Shown piece after piece: positions 34,746-43,702 of a DNA stretch of 64,000 nucleotides. Source of the DNA: UBA8337 sp965662725 (GTDB taxonomy: Bacteria > Pseudomonadota > Alphaproteobacteria > RS24); contig CBFIIT010000004.1 in the NCBI GenBank assembly GCA_965662725.1, positions 10,707 through 74,706 on the forward strand, given 5' to 3'. The first letter of the stretch is position 1. Each line of letters starts with the position of its first letter. The notes under the pieces were generated by a model. That model did not search any database. It had not been told where the DNA came from and was given only the letters and a program-made list of their open reading frames with translations. Both the position numbers and the translations under genes were made by a program.

Positions 34746-37334
34746 CTATTCGGTACGCAAAACCGGTGCTGCCGGTGCGCCCAAAGCGCGATAAGTGCCG
34801 ATAAGACCCAAAGTGACCGTCAAACTGACGGCGCCCAATACCGTTATCGCCAAGGTTAGCGGCAAAAACACGAATTTCGCCTGCATCGCCCCGACAATCA
34901 GCGCATAAGCGGCGAATGTACCGGCGGCGGCGGCAATCAGTGCCGCGCCCAGACCCATTAACGCATATTCCAAAGCAAAAGCCAGCATAATGCGCCGCCG
35001 TGTTGCACCTAAAACTTTCATCACCACCGCATCATAAACCCGCGCCCGATGACCGCTGGCCATAGCCCCGGCCAAAACCAAAATACCGGCCAGCATGGTC
35101 ACCGCGCTCATCGCACGAATGCCGAGGCCAAGATTGTTCAAAATATCGCGCATAGAGGCAATCGCCTCTTTAACGCGAATAATCGTGATATTGGGGTAGT
35201 CGCGGGCAATTGTGCGGGCAAAAGCGGCCTCTTTATCAGCCGCCAGGCTCAGCGTCGCCAAATAACTATGCGGCGCATATTGCAAAGGATTGGGCGAAAA
35301 CACCATTAGGAAATTCATCCCGCCCGAAGCCCAATCAATATAACGCAAATTGGCAATCTCCGCCTGTAACGGACGCCCCAGCACATTGACGGTGATTTTA
35401 TCACCGACGCCAAGCCCCAATTCACCGGCTTCTTCGGCTGAAAAAGAGACCAGCGGCGGGCCGCTATAATCGGCCGGCCACCATGCGCCATCGACAATTT
35501 CGCCACCCTCCGGCGGGGTGGCCGCATAGGTTAAGCCGCGGTCGCCACGCAACACCCAAGCCGCTTCAGGCGGCGGATTGAAATCAGCCACTGAAATGCC
35601 GTTCAAAGATAAAATTTGCCCGCGCAACATGGCGGCGCTTTCAATTTGCGCGACATTGAAATCGCGCCGCGCCGTTGCCAATACCGGTTCGATTTGCTGC
35701 GGGCCGACATCCAATAAAAAGAAGCTCGGCGTACGCTCGGGTAAATCATCACTGATTTGCGCATTAATATTGCCATCGACCATGGAAATGGCCGACAGCA
35801 GCGTCACCGATAAACCGATAGATAACATTACCGCGCGCACCGGCGCTTGCGGGCGGGTGATATTAGCCAGTGCCAAACGCAATTCCGGTCGCTTCGGACG
35901 CCCGGCTTTTTTGGCCAGCACCACCAAAAGCGAGGCAGCACCGCGCAAAGCCAGATAAGACAAAGCCACACCGACGCCAAACCATAGCGCGACATCGCGG
36001 CGTTCTGAAATCAGCACGGCCAAAGCGGCAAGCCCGACAAAGCAGATTAAAATGGCCAGCAAATAGCGCATAGGCGGCATCGCCGCACTGTCTTCTGCAT
36101 CGGCGCGAAACAATGATGTCACCGGGGTCAATTCAACGCGACCCAAAGGCCAAAGCGCAAATGCGGCAGCTGAGAGCAATCCGAAACCGGCGGCGGCGGC
36201 CAGCGGTTCGGGATATAAAGCCAAGACCATTTTGACCGGCAGCAATGCGCCGAATAAAAGTTGGATAAGCGCCGGTGTCGCCGCACCAAGAGACAGCCCG
36301 ACCAGCAAAGCGAGAACACTGAGCGCGGTAATTTGCACCGCATAAATACGGAAAATAAACCTTCCCGAGCCGCCCAATGCCTTAATCACCGCAATGGTCT
36401 CACGGCGGCGTTGCAAATAAGCGGTAATCGCATTACCGACTCCAACCCCGCCAACCACCAAAGCGGTGAGGCCGACAAGCGTTAAAAACAAACCAAGCCG
36501 TTCGATAAAACGGCGCATGGAAGGCGAGGCATCGCTGCGGTCTCGAACCCGCCATCCGGCCAGCGGGAAAGTTTCGCCCGCTTGCGCGGCCAATGCCTTC
36601 ACCATGTCATTATCGGCCTGCGGGGGCATTTGCAGGCGATAATGATAATTAACCAGAGCGCCTTCGCGCAGCAATCCGGCTGCGGTCAAAGTTTGATGAC
36701 TGACCATTAGTCGCGGGGCCAGCGGAAAGCCACCGGCATTGCGGTCCGGCTCAGCGGCAATGACCGCATTAAGCCGCACATTTATATTGCCGATGGTTAC
36801 CTGATCGCCGACCGACAGCTCCATACGATCAAACAATCCTTGCTCAGCCACCGCGCCGTAAATCACATTACCGGCTTGCCTTATCGGAGCCAATGCATCG
36901 GCCAGAGAGATATCGCGGTCGAGCAACATCTCGCCATAAAGCGGATAGGCTTTGTCAACTGCTTTCGCTTCGACCAGCATCGCTTCATCAGTGCGCCGTG
37001 CCATTACCCGCATCGTGGCAATCTCTGAGACACTGGCTTGCGCTTCCAGCCAGGCGCGCTCATCTTTATTGGCGGCACGATGCACCAGCCGCATATCAAT
37101 ATCGCCGCCCAATATGGCTTGCCCTTGCGCGGCCATGCCGGCGACAAGCGCGCTGGATAAAGAGCCGACCGCGGAAATAGTGAAAATGCCCAAAATCAAA
37201 CAGAGCAGAAAAATGCGGAAGCCGGATAACATCCCGCCACCGGCGCCGCCGCGCATTTCGCGCCGCGCCAATTTTATGGCCAATGTCCAACCAAGGCGGC
37301 CGGAAGCGGCTGAACGGGAGCCGGTTTTCGACAT
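34746..37334 (-). CDS. ybbP: ABC transporter permease, YbbP/FtsX-like
   Basis: An 862-residue permease with two FtsX domains. It has one N-terminal helix (about 42-64), a large periplasmic domain, a first core (about 270-400), a middle pair of helices (about 410-470), a second periplasmic domain and three C-terminal helices (about 745-850). The architecture equals E. coli YbbP. Its start overlaps the YbbA-like ATPase stop by one base. With tesA divergent next to ybbA, the locus repeats the E. coli tesA/ybbAP arrangement, suggesting a lipid or envelope role; the substrate is not known. Confidence 0.85.
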   Translation of the reverse strand: MSKTGSRSAASGRLGWTLAIKLARREMRGGAGGGMLSGFRIFLLCLILGIFTISAVGSLSSALVAGMAAQGQAILGGDIDMRLVHRAANKDERAWLEAQASVSEIATMRVMARRTDEAMLVEAKAVDKAYPLYGEMLLDRDISLADALAPIRQAGNVIYGAVAEQGLFDRMELSVGDQVTIGNINVRLNAVIAAEPDRNAGGFPLAPRLMVSHQTLTAAGLLREGALVNYHYRLQMPPQADNDMVKALAAQAGETFPLAGWRVRDRSDASPSMRRFIERLGLFLTLVGLTALVVGGVGVGNAITAYLQRRRETIAVIKALGGSGRFIFRIYAVQITALSVLALLVGLSLGAATPALIQLLFGALLPVKMVLALYPEPLAAAAGFGLLSAAAFALWPLGRVELTPVTSLFRADAEDSAAMPPMRYLLAILICFVGLAALAVLISERRDVALWFGVGVALSYLALRGAASLLVVLAKKAGRPKRPELRLALANITRPQAPVRAVMLSIGLSVTLLSAISMVDGNINAQISDDLPERTPSFFLLDVGPQQIEPVLATARRDFNVAQIESAAMLRGQILSLNGISVADFNPPPEAAWVLRGDRGLTYAATPPEGGEIVDGAWWPADYSGPPLVSFSAEEAGELGLGVGDKITVNVLGRPLQAEIANLRYIDWASGGMNFLMVFSPNPLQYAPHSYLATLSLAADKEAAFARTIARDYPNITIIRVKEAIASMRDILNNLGLGIRAMSAVTMLAGILVLAGAMASGHRARVYDAVVMKVLGATRRRIMLAFALEYALMGLGAALIAAAAGTFAAYALIVGAMQAKFVFLPLTLAITVLGAVSLTVTLGLIGTYRALGAPAAPVLRTE

Positions 37335-37990
37335 CAGACCAGCACCCCGTCGCGCATGGTCAAATTACGATCGCACAGACCGGCCAGCTTGGCGTCATGG
37401 GTGATGAGCAAAAGCGTCGTCTTGCGGGTTTTCGCCAGATTGAGAATAAGCTGCATAATCGCATCGCCGGTTTTTTGGTCGAGATTGCCGGTCGGCTCAT
37501 CGGCAAATAAAACCGGCGGGTCAGCAACCAAAGCGCGGGCCAAGGCCACGCGCTGCTGTTCACCGCCCGACATTTGCGCCGGATAATGATTTTCCCTATC
37601 CGCCAGCCCGACCTCGGCCAGCATCGCCGCGGCACGCGCGCGACAATCAGCCTCGCCGGCCAATTCCAAAGGCAAGGCGGTATTTTCAAGTGCCGTCATG
37701 GTCGGCACAAGATGAAAGCTTTGAAAGACAATGCCGATATGGGTGCGCCGAAAGCGCGCCAAATCATCTTCGCTCATCGTCGCATAATCATGCGCTGCCA
37801 CCTCTACCGTGCCGGCTGTCGGCGGTTCCAATCCGGCCAAAACCATCAATAAAGTGGTCTTGCCGGAGCCGGATGGGCCGATAAGACCGACCGCTTCGCC
37901 CGGCTCAATTTTCAAATCAATGCCACGAAGAATATTGACGTCACCGGCACGACTGGGCAGGGTAACGGTGAGATTTTCAGTCTTGATCAT
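37334..37990 (-). CDS. ybbA: ABC transporter ATP-binding protein, YbbA/LolD-like
   Basis: A 218-residue MacB/LolD-type ATPase. Walker A is GPSGSGKTTLL, the signature MSGGEQQRVALARAL, Walker B VLFADEPTGNLD, and the H-loop LLITHD. The ATG at 37990 is chosen; an in-frame TTG at 38002 overlaps the best ribosome-binding site. Only 34 bases separate this start from the divergent tesA start, so each promoter must overlap the other gene or its leader. Confidence 0.9.
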   Translation of the reverse strand: MIKTENLTVTLPSRAGDVNILRGIDLKIEPGEAVGLIGPSGSGKTTLLMVLAGLEPPTAGTVEVAAHDYATMSEDDLARFRRTHIGIVFQSFHLVPTMTALENTALPLELAGEADCRARAAAMLAEVGLADRENHYPAQMSGGEQQRVALARALVADPPVLFADEPTGNLDQKTGDAIMQLILNLAKTRKTTLLLITHDAKLAGLCDRNLTMRDGVLV

Positions 37991-38024
37991 ATATGAAGCC
38001 AATCCTTTAAGGCCGGATGAGTTT

Positions 38025-38723
38025 ATGTCCTATCTTCAACGCCGCTTGGCGTCAAACCTGTCACAGCCATGCCGGCCTTTTAGTGTCACATTCATTACGC
38101 TTTTCATCGCGGCTTGGATGAGTATCGGGGCAGCGCAGGCCCAACCAAATGCCGCGAAAATAAATAAGCTGCATTTGGTGGCCTTTGGCGACAGCTTGAC
38201 CGCCGGCTATGGGCTGGCCCCGACAGACGGTTTTGTGCCGCAATTGGAAGCGGCTTTGGCCGCGCGCGGCCATCAGGTGAAAGTGCATAATGGCGGGGTT
38301 TCCGGCGATACCAGTTCCGGCGGCTTGGCGCGGCTTGATTGGGTAATCGGCCCGCATGCGCAAGCGGTGATTATTGAACTGGGGGCCAATGATATGTTGC
38401 GCGGCATTTCGCCGAAACTTACCGAACAAAACTTGCGCATGATGATTGAAAAAATACAGGCGCGCGGTCTGCCGATTTTATTGGCCGGCATGCTGGCAGC
38501 ACCCAATCTTGGGCCGCAATATGAAACTCAATTCAACAGCCTTTATCCGAGGCTGGCGCAAGAATACGGTGTTGTCTATTATCCGTTTTTCTTGGACGGT
38601 GTGGCGGCCAATCCGAAACTTAATCTCGGTGACGGCATTCATCCCAATGCGACCGGCATTGCCGTTATCGTCGATAAAATCATGCCATCAGTGGAGAGGC
38701 TGTTGGCGCGCATCACATCTTAA
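38025..38723 (+). CDS. tesA: Arylesterase / lysophospholipase TesA-like, periplasmic GDSL hydrolase
   Basis: SGNH hydrolase, 232 residues. A signal peptide (hydrophobic 21-36, AQA-type end near 38-40) precedes the catalytic domain. Block I AFGDSLTAGYG holds the nucleophile S57, block II a Gly in VSGDTSSGG, block III ELGANDMLRG the oxyanion Asn, and block V DGIHPNATG the Asp and His. It would hydrolyse thioesters, lysophospholipids or aryl esters in the periplasm. The ATG at 38025 is the first that yields a normal signal peptide. Divergent from ybbAP as in E. coli. Confidence 0.9.
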   Translation: MSYLQRRLASNLSQPCRPFSVTFITLFIAAWMSIGAAQAQPNAAKINKLHLVAFGDSLTAGYGLAPTDGFVPQLEAALAARGHQVKVHNGGVSGDTSSGGLARLDWVIGPHAQAVIIELGANDMLRGISPKLTEQNLRMMIEKIQARGLPILLAGMLAAPNLGPQYETQFNSLYPRLAQEYGVVYYPFFLDGVAANPKLNLGDGIHPNATGIAVIVDKIMPSVERLLARITS

Positions 38724-38741
38724 ATTCACGGAGAAACTAAA

Positions 38742-39785
38742 ATGGAATATCGCCAGCTTGGCCGAACCGATATTAAAGTCAGCTCAATTTGCCTCGGCAC
38801 AATGACATGGGGTGAACAAAACACCGAAGCCGAAGGCCATGAGCAGATGGACTATGCGGTGGAAATGGGCATTAATTTTTTTGACACGGCAGAAATGTAT
38901 GCCGTACCGCCACGCCCCGAAACACAAGGCAAGACAGAAGAAATTATCGGCACATGGTTTCAAAAAACCGGCAAGCGCGAGGATATTATTCTGGCCACCA
39001 AAGTCGCCGGTCGCGCGCCCATGACTTGGCTGCGCGATGATGAGAGCCCGACCGAGCATACGCGCGCGCAAATTATGGAAGCGGTTGATAAAAGTCTGGC
39101 GCGGCTTCAAACCGATTATATCGATCTTTATCAATTGCATTGGCCGGACCGCCCGCTTCGTCTTTTCGGCGGCTTGGGCCATAAGGAAATGGGCGGCGAG
39201 ATTAACCGCATTGAAGATATTTTGGGCGTGCTGGCCGATATTCAAAAGGCCGGCAAAGTCCGCCATTTTGGCCTGTCCAATGAAACACCTTGGGGCATTA
39301 TGAAGTTTCTGCAATATGCGGAAATGGATAAATCCCTGCCGCGCATTGTTTCTGTGCAAAATGCCTATAATTTGCTGAACCGGATTTACGAGCTGGGCAG
39401 TTCGGAAATCTTTCACCGCGAAGATGTCGGCTTGCTGGCTTATTCGCCGCTGGCGCAAGGTTATTTGACCGGCAAATATCAAGGCGGGGCCAAACCGCAA
39501 GGCTCGCGCAAACAATTATTTGACCGCCTGCAACGCTATGAGGTGGACGGCGCAGAAGAGGTGATTGACAGCTATTTGGCGATTGCCGAAAAATACGGGC
39601 TGGATGCCTCGCAACTGGCCAATCAATTTGTTACCACGCGTGATTTCGTCACTTCAAATATTATCGGCGCGACCAGTATGGAACAGTTGAAACTGGCGGT
39701 CACAAGTGTCGATGTCGCGCTAACCGATGAGATTTTGGCCGATATTAATAAGGTGCATTTGCGCACCCCCAATCTGTGCCCATAG
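38742..39785 (+). CDS. Aldo/keto reductase, Tas-like
   Basis: NADPH-dependent oxidoreductase with a TIM barrel, 347 residues. The tetrad is visible: Asp and Tyr in NFFDTAEMYAVP, Lys in LATKVAG, His in YQLHWPDR. The phosphate-binding NIIGATSMEQL motif is near the C-terminus. The PPRPETQGKTEEIIG insert and RLFGGLG segment match the E. coli Tas subgroup. GGAG lies 8 bases before the start. It is 18 bases after tesA. Substrate unknown. Confidence 0.9.
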   Translation: MEYRQLGRTDIKVSSICLGTMTWGEQNTEAEGHEQMDYAVEMGINFFDTAEMYAVPPRPETQGKTEEIIGTWFQKTGKREDIILATKVAGRAPMTWLRDDESPTEHTRAQIMEAVDKSLARLQTDYIDLYQLHWPDRPLRLFGGLGHKEMGGEINRIEDILGVLADIQKAGKVRHFGLSNETPWGIMKFLQYAEMDKSLPRIVSVQNAYNLLNRIYELGSSEIFHREDVGLLAYSPLAQGYLTGKYQGGAKPQGSRKQLFDRLQRYEVDGAEEVIDSYLAIAEKYGLDASQLANQFVTTRDFVTSNIIGATSMEQLKLAVTSVDVALTDEILADINKVHLRTPNLCP

Positions 39786-39827
39786 GCATATAAAATTCTT
39801 GCCGACAGGCAAAAGAGAGGACATTAA

Positions 39828-40136
39828 ATGGTTACGAAATTAACCAATGCCGAAAAAAAAGCTGCGATGAGCAAGCTGAAAGGCTGGAAAAAAGTCAGCG
39901 GTCGCGATGCGATTAAAAAGACGTTTATCTTTGCCGATTTCAATGCCGCTTTTGGCTGGATGAGCCGCATCGCGCTTGAGGCCGAAAAGCTCGACCATCA
40001 TCCCGAATGGGACAATGTTTATAAAACCGTCAATATTGTGCTGACCACGCATGATGCCGGTGGCTTGTCGGCGCTGGATATCAAATTGGCGCGCTTTATG
40101 GATAAAACAGCCGGCGCGGCGGGCCGGCAAAAGTAA
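39828..40136 (+). CDS. phhB: Pterin-4a-carbinolamine dehydratase
   Basis: Small 102-residue PCD/DCoH fold enzyme that dehydrates 4a-hydroxytetrahydrobiopterin. The motif AEKLDHHPEWDNVYKTV includes the two active-site histidines, and LSALDIKLARFMD is the usual end. No phenylalanine hydroxylase gene is nearby, as often in alphaproteobacteria, so the physiological partner (a pterin-dependent hydroxylase or molybdopterin metabolism) is unknown. It ends one base before the DUF4864 gene. Confidence 0.92.
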   Translation: MVTKLTNAEKKAAMSKLKGWKKVSGRDAIKKTFIFADFNAAFGWMSRIALEAEKLDHHPEWDNVYKTVNIVLTTHDAGGLSALDIKLARFMDKTAGAAGRQK

Positions 40137-40601
40137 ATGCGCCAAGCGCGCATCAATATGGCCGATATTGCGGTATTGGCCTTGCTGGCGACGCTGGCTA
40201 TCGGCACTGCGCTTTTACAAAACCGCCATCAACCCATGGCGCTGCATGACCGCGATATTCGCCATATTATCGAGGCGCAAATCGATGCGTTTCATCGCGA
40301 AGATGGCGCAACCGCTTTCGGCTTTGCCTCGCCGGAATTAAAAGCGCAATTCGGCGAAGCAGCTATTTTTATGGCGATGGTGCGGGCCCATTATCGGCCG
40401 GTCTATATGGCGCGGCGGGTCAGTTTTACCGGTAAAGCGCGAGCCATTGCCGAGCGGCCTGAAACGCGCCTGCAGATCGTGTATTTGGTTGATGATCGCG
40501 GCACCGGTCATAAGGCGCGTTACATGATGCAAAAACAGCCGGACGGATCTTGGAAGATCGCCGGCTGTCAATTAATGCCGACCGAACAATTAGATATTTG
40601 A
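40137..40601 (+). CDS. DUF4864 family protein
   Basis: A 154-residue protein with an N-terminal membrane segment (about 11-26, possibly an uncleaved anchor) and an extracytoplasmic NTF2-like region. IIEAQIDAFHREDGATAFGFASPELKAQF and FMAMVRAHYRPVY are DUF4864 landmarks, and it ends with WKIAGCQLMP. Function unknown. The start could instead be the Met at 40158. Its last codons form the left arm of a terminator. Confidence 0.78.
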   Translation: MRQARINMADIAVLALLATLAIGTALLQNRHQPMALHDRDIRHIIEAQIDAFHREDGATAFGFASPELKAQFGEAAIFMAMVRAHYRPVYMARRVSFTGKARAIAERPETRLQIVYLVDDRGTGHKARYMMQKQPDGSWKIAGCQLMPTEQLDI

Positions 40602-40619
40602 TCGGTCGGCTTTTCTTTT
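40578..40619 (+). terminator. Rho-independent terminator overlapping the end of the DUF4864 gene
   Basis: Perfect 9-pair stem GCCGACCGA / TCGGTCGGC (40578-40586 with 40602-40610), a 15-base loop and TTTTCTTTT. The left arm lies inside the coding region and the stop (40599-40601) is in the loop. Confidence 0.85.
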
Positions 40620-40680
40620 CCCCTAGCGGGGGGCACCTTTTCCCCTAGCGGGGGCACCTTTTCCCCTAGCGGGGGGCCAT
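40616..40680 (-). repeat. Three tandem copies (22, 21 and 22 bp) spanning the SDR stop codon
   Basis: Units lie at 40616-40637, 40638-40658 and 40659-40680. Each contains the CCCCTAGCGGGG core. The third copy encodes the last residues and TAG (40668-40666) of the minus-strand SDR; the two others lie beyond the stop. The middle copy lacks one base. Confidence 0.92.
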
Positions 40681-41448
40681 GCGAATAGCACCGTCAAGGC
40701 GCACATCTTCACCGTTGAAATAATTTACTTCGCACATCGTGGCGGCCAGCTTGGCATATTCTTGCGGCAAGCCAAGGCGTGACGGATATGGCACCATAGC
40801 GCCCAACGCTTGGCGAACATTATCCGGCGCACCGGCCAAAAGCGGCGTATCGAAAATACCCGGCAAAATCGTATTGACGCGAATGCCTTCGCGCGACAAG
40901 TCACGCGCAATCGGCAATGTCATGCCGACCACACCGGCTTTTGAGGCTGAATAAGAAGCCTGACCGATTTGCCCGTCTTCCGCGGCAACAGATGCCGTAT
41001 TCACCATGGCGCCACGGTCGCCGCATTCCAGCGGATCAAGGCTCATCATACCGGCAGCCGATTTGGCAATGCAGCGAAACGTGCCGACCAGATTAATCTG
41101 GATAATCAGATTAAAAGCATCGAGCGGGAAGTGATTGATTTCTCCGGTCTCTTTATTACGCGAGGCAGTTTTCACTGCATTACCGGTGCCGGCGCAATTG
41201 ATCAAAATGCGCTCTTGGCCGAGGCTCTCACGAATTTTGGCAAAGCCTGCATCAACCTGCTCGTCTGAGGTTACATTCACATTGGCAAATGTGCCGCCCA
41301 ATTCTTTGGCAACCGCTTCACCTTTTTCCTCATTCATGTCGAAAATACCGATTTTGACGCCTTTTTCAGCCAATAGGCGAGCTGTCGCTTCGCCGAGGCC
41401 AGACGCGCCACCGGTGATGATGGCGGTAATATTTGAATCCAGTTTCAT
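40666..41448 (-). CDS. SDR dehydrogenase, 3-hydroxyacyl-CoA dehydrogenase type-2-like
   Basis: A 260-residue classical short-chain dehydrogenase. TGGASGLGEAT near 13-23 binds NAD, FDMNEEKG follows the NAD-selective Asp, NCAG and the catalytic Ser/Tyr/Lys (TASVAAEDGQIGQASYSASKAG) are intact. The insert with KETGEINHFPLDAF and the PYPSRLGLPQEYAKLA segment match the HSD10/3-hydroxyacyl-CoA dehydrogenase type II group, which acts in beta-oxidation and on steroids. The ATG at 41448 follows GGGAG. The gene ends inside a triple tandem repeat. Confidence 0.87.
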   Translation of the reverse strand: MKLDSNITAIITGGASGLGEATARLLAEKGVKIGIFDMNEEKGEAVAKELGGTFANVNVTSDEQVDAGFAKIRESLGQERILINCAGTGNAVKTASRNKETGEINHFPLDAFNLIIQINLVGTFRCIAKSAAGMMSLDPLECGDRGAMVNTASVAAEDGQIGQASYSASKAGVVGMTLPIARDLSREGIRVNTILPGIFDTPLLAGAPDNVRQALGAMVPYPSRLGLPQEYAKLAATMCEVNYFNGEDVRLDGAIRMAPR

Positions 41449-41523
41449 TATCTGTCTCCCCAAATGGTGGATTTATATGCGCCGACTTTATTCAGTCGGT
41501 GAAAGCCACGCAAGGGCTTATCG

Positions 41524-42441
41524 CTATGCGGCGTTTTTTTGCATCGCCTCGCGGCGGACAATATAGAAGCTGGAGCCGACAATAATAAGCGCACCGATAA
41601 TCGTATAAATATCCGGCACATCGGAAAATATCAGCCAGCCGGCCAAAGCGGCAAAAATCAGACGCGAATAATCAACCGGCGCAATCACACTGGCCTCACC
41701 CAGCGCAAAAGCGCGAATGAAACAATTATGCGAAATAGTCGCCAAAATGCCCATCGCCACCAACATGAAAAATTCATTCCATGTTGGGGTTTGCCAAACA
41801 AAGAAAGTCGGAATGGCAATCAAGGTGACCGAGACCGTATTGGTGTAAAACATCAGTGTTACCGGCCCGTCATAGCGCGACGCAATATTCACCAAGACCG
41901 TGGCCAGCGCGACCAAAAAAGCGTGCCCCAAAGCCGCCGCCGCGCCAAGGCTCAAAACCAAGCCGGCATCACCGGCACCAAAGCCCGGCCTTAACATAAT
42001 CAACACGCCGACAAAGCCGACCATCGCCGCCAAAGCGCGACGCGGGCCGACCGCTTCGGATAAAATAAACGCCGCCAAGGGCACTAAAAATAAATTGCGC
42101 GAAAAACTTATCGCTTGCGCCTCCGCCAGGGGCAAAACGACAATTGCGTAAAAGCCCAAAAACATTGCCAGCGAACCGACCACACCACGGGTCAATTGCA
42201 AAAGCGGAATTTGCGTTTGCATGCCTTTGCGAATGCCACCGGTGCGCCAAAATATCGGCAAAATCACCGCCAAGGCGACCAGCCCACGAAAAAAAGAAAT
42301 CTCAAACGGGTGCAGGGTCTGGCCCAGCGATTTTACCAAAACGCCGGTAAAGGTGAATAATGTCGCGGAAACCAAAAGCCATAAAGCGGCGCGGCGATTA
42401 TCGACCGCCTTTGGCGGCATTGCGTCAGAGGCGGTCGACAT
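41524..42441 (-). CDS. EamA/DMT-family transporter
   Basis: A 305-residue protein with ten hydrophobic helices in two EamA repeats (LLVSATLFTFTGVLVK in the first, FVLSL-like region and FTYLI-type end in the second). Members export metabolites or amino acids. It starts 3 bases after the quinone oxidoreductase stop, with AAGGA overlapping that stop, so the two are probably cotranscribed. Confidence 0.87.
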   Translation of the reverse strand: MSTASDAMPPKAVDNRRAALWLLVSATLFTFTGVLVKSLGQTLHPFEISFFRGLVALAVILPIFWRTGGIRKGMQTQIPLLQLTRGVVGSLAMFLGFYAIVVLPLAEAQAISFSRNLFLVPLAAFILSEAVGPRRALAAMVGFVGVLIMLRPGFGAGDAGLVLSLGAAAALGHAFLVALATVLVNIASRYDGPVTLMFYTNTVSVTLIAIPTFFVWQTPTWNEFFMLVAMGILATISHNCFIRAFALGEASVIAPVDYSRLIFAALAGWLIFSDVPDIYTIIGALIIVGSSFYIVRREAMQKNAA

Positions 42442-42444
42442 AAA

Positions 42445-43458
42445 TTATCCTTCGCTGCGGCCGGTGGTCAGAATAACCTTACCTTTGACCTCGCGATTGG
42501 CCATTTTATTCAGCGCATCGGCAGCTTGCTCGAGCGGGAACTTATCGGAAATATGCGGACGAATTGTGCCGGCCTTATACATTTCCATCAACTCTTGCAA
42601 ATTCGCCTGATTGGCTTTCGGGTCGCGCATGGTAAACGCGCCCCAAAACACACCGACAATTTGACAGCTTTTCAACAGCGCCAAATTAAGCGGAATTTTC
42701 GGAATATCACCGGCCGCAAACCCGATAACCAAATAACGCCCTTCCCAATTAATCGCCCGCAAAGCCGGCTCGGCATAATCATCGCCGATCGGGTCGTAAA
42801 TCACATCCGCGCCTTGTCCGCCGGTCTTTTCCTTAATCGCATCGGAAAAGGCTTTTTGCTGGTCGCGGGTCAGCTTGCCGGTCGGGTAAAGAATAGTCTC
42901 ATCGGCCCCATGCTCAACACAAATATCAAGTTTGTCTTGCGTCGAGGCCGCAGCAATGACGCGCGCGCCCATTGCCTTGCCCAATTCAACCGCCGCCAAG
43001 CCGACACCGCCGGCCGCGCCCATCACCAAAAGCGTCTCGCCGGCTTTCAACATGGCGCGGTCTTTCAGACCATAATGCGATGTGCCATAGGTCAGCACCA
43101 AAGCTGAGGCGGTTTCCAGATCCATTTCATCGGGGATCGGAATGCAGGCCGCTTCGTTAATCGCAATCTGTTCAACAAAACCGCCATTGCCACAAGAGCC
43201 GATAACGCGGTCGCCGATTTTCAGATTTTCGACACCATCACCCAGCTTGGAGACAATACCGGCCACTTCACCACCCGGCGAAAACGGCAGTGGCGGCTTG
43301 AACTGATATTTATTTTGAATGATCAATACATCCGGAAAATTAACCGCCGCAGCGTGCACATCCAATATAACTTCGCCGGGGCCGGGCTCCGGCGCGGCAA
43401 TATCTTCAACCACCAAGCTTTCCGGTGGTCCGAATTCTTTACACAATACAGCTTTCAT
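42445..43458 (-). CDS. NADPH:quinone oxidoreductase family (MDR, zinc-independent)
   Basis: A 337-residue medium-chain dehydrogenase of the quinone oxidoreductase (QOR) group. It opens MKAVLCKEFGPPESL, has the Rossmann motif MGAAGGVGLAAVELGKAMGA near 147-166 and lacks the structural zinc cysteines. Possible roles are quinone or enone reduction. GGGAG precedes the start at 43458. Confidence 0.88.
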   Translation of the reverse strand: MKAVLCKEFGPPESLVVEDIAAPEPGPGEVILDVHAAAVNFPDVLIIQNKYQFKPPLPFSPGGEVAGIVSKLGDGVENLKIGDRVIGSCGNGGFVEQIAINEAACIPIPDEMDLETASALVLTYGTSHYGLKDRAMLKAGETLLVMGAAGGVGLAAVELGKAMGARVIAAASTQDKLDICVEHGADETILYPTGKLTRDQQKAFSDAIKEKTGGQGADVIYDPIGDDYAEPALRAINWEGRYLVIGFAAGDIPKIPLNLALLKSCQIVGVFWGAFTMRDPKANQANLQELMEMYKAGTIRPHISDKFPLEQAADALNKMANREVKGKVILTTGRSEG

Positions 43459-43702
43459 GATGCTCTCCCTTTATCTTTTGCCGTCCGGCTTTTTCCTGTT
43501 GTAAGCCTGTTAGGCGGTTTTGAATATCCGCCAAGGCCGATTTGATAGCGTCATCACCAAAATCCGAAGACAAACAAATGGCAAGCAAATGGTCATGCTT
43601 GATTGCCTATCGATGGGGTTTTCTTTCGGCGGTCTGCGCCATAACATAGCCACATCATAAGCAAGCGCGGAATAATGAGAAGCGGAAAATGAGGGCAATC
43701 AG

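Noticed and set aside
38784..39515. 243-residue minus-strand frame opposite the aldo/keto reductase
   Set aside because: Antisense of a gene with all catalytic residues; no translation signal.
43459..43702. Short minus-strand frame in the gap between the quinone oxidoreductase and methyltransferase genes
   Set aside because: No ribosome-binding site, no recognisable motif; the gap is more likely a promoter region.
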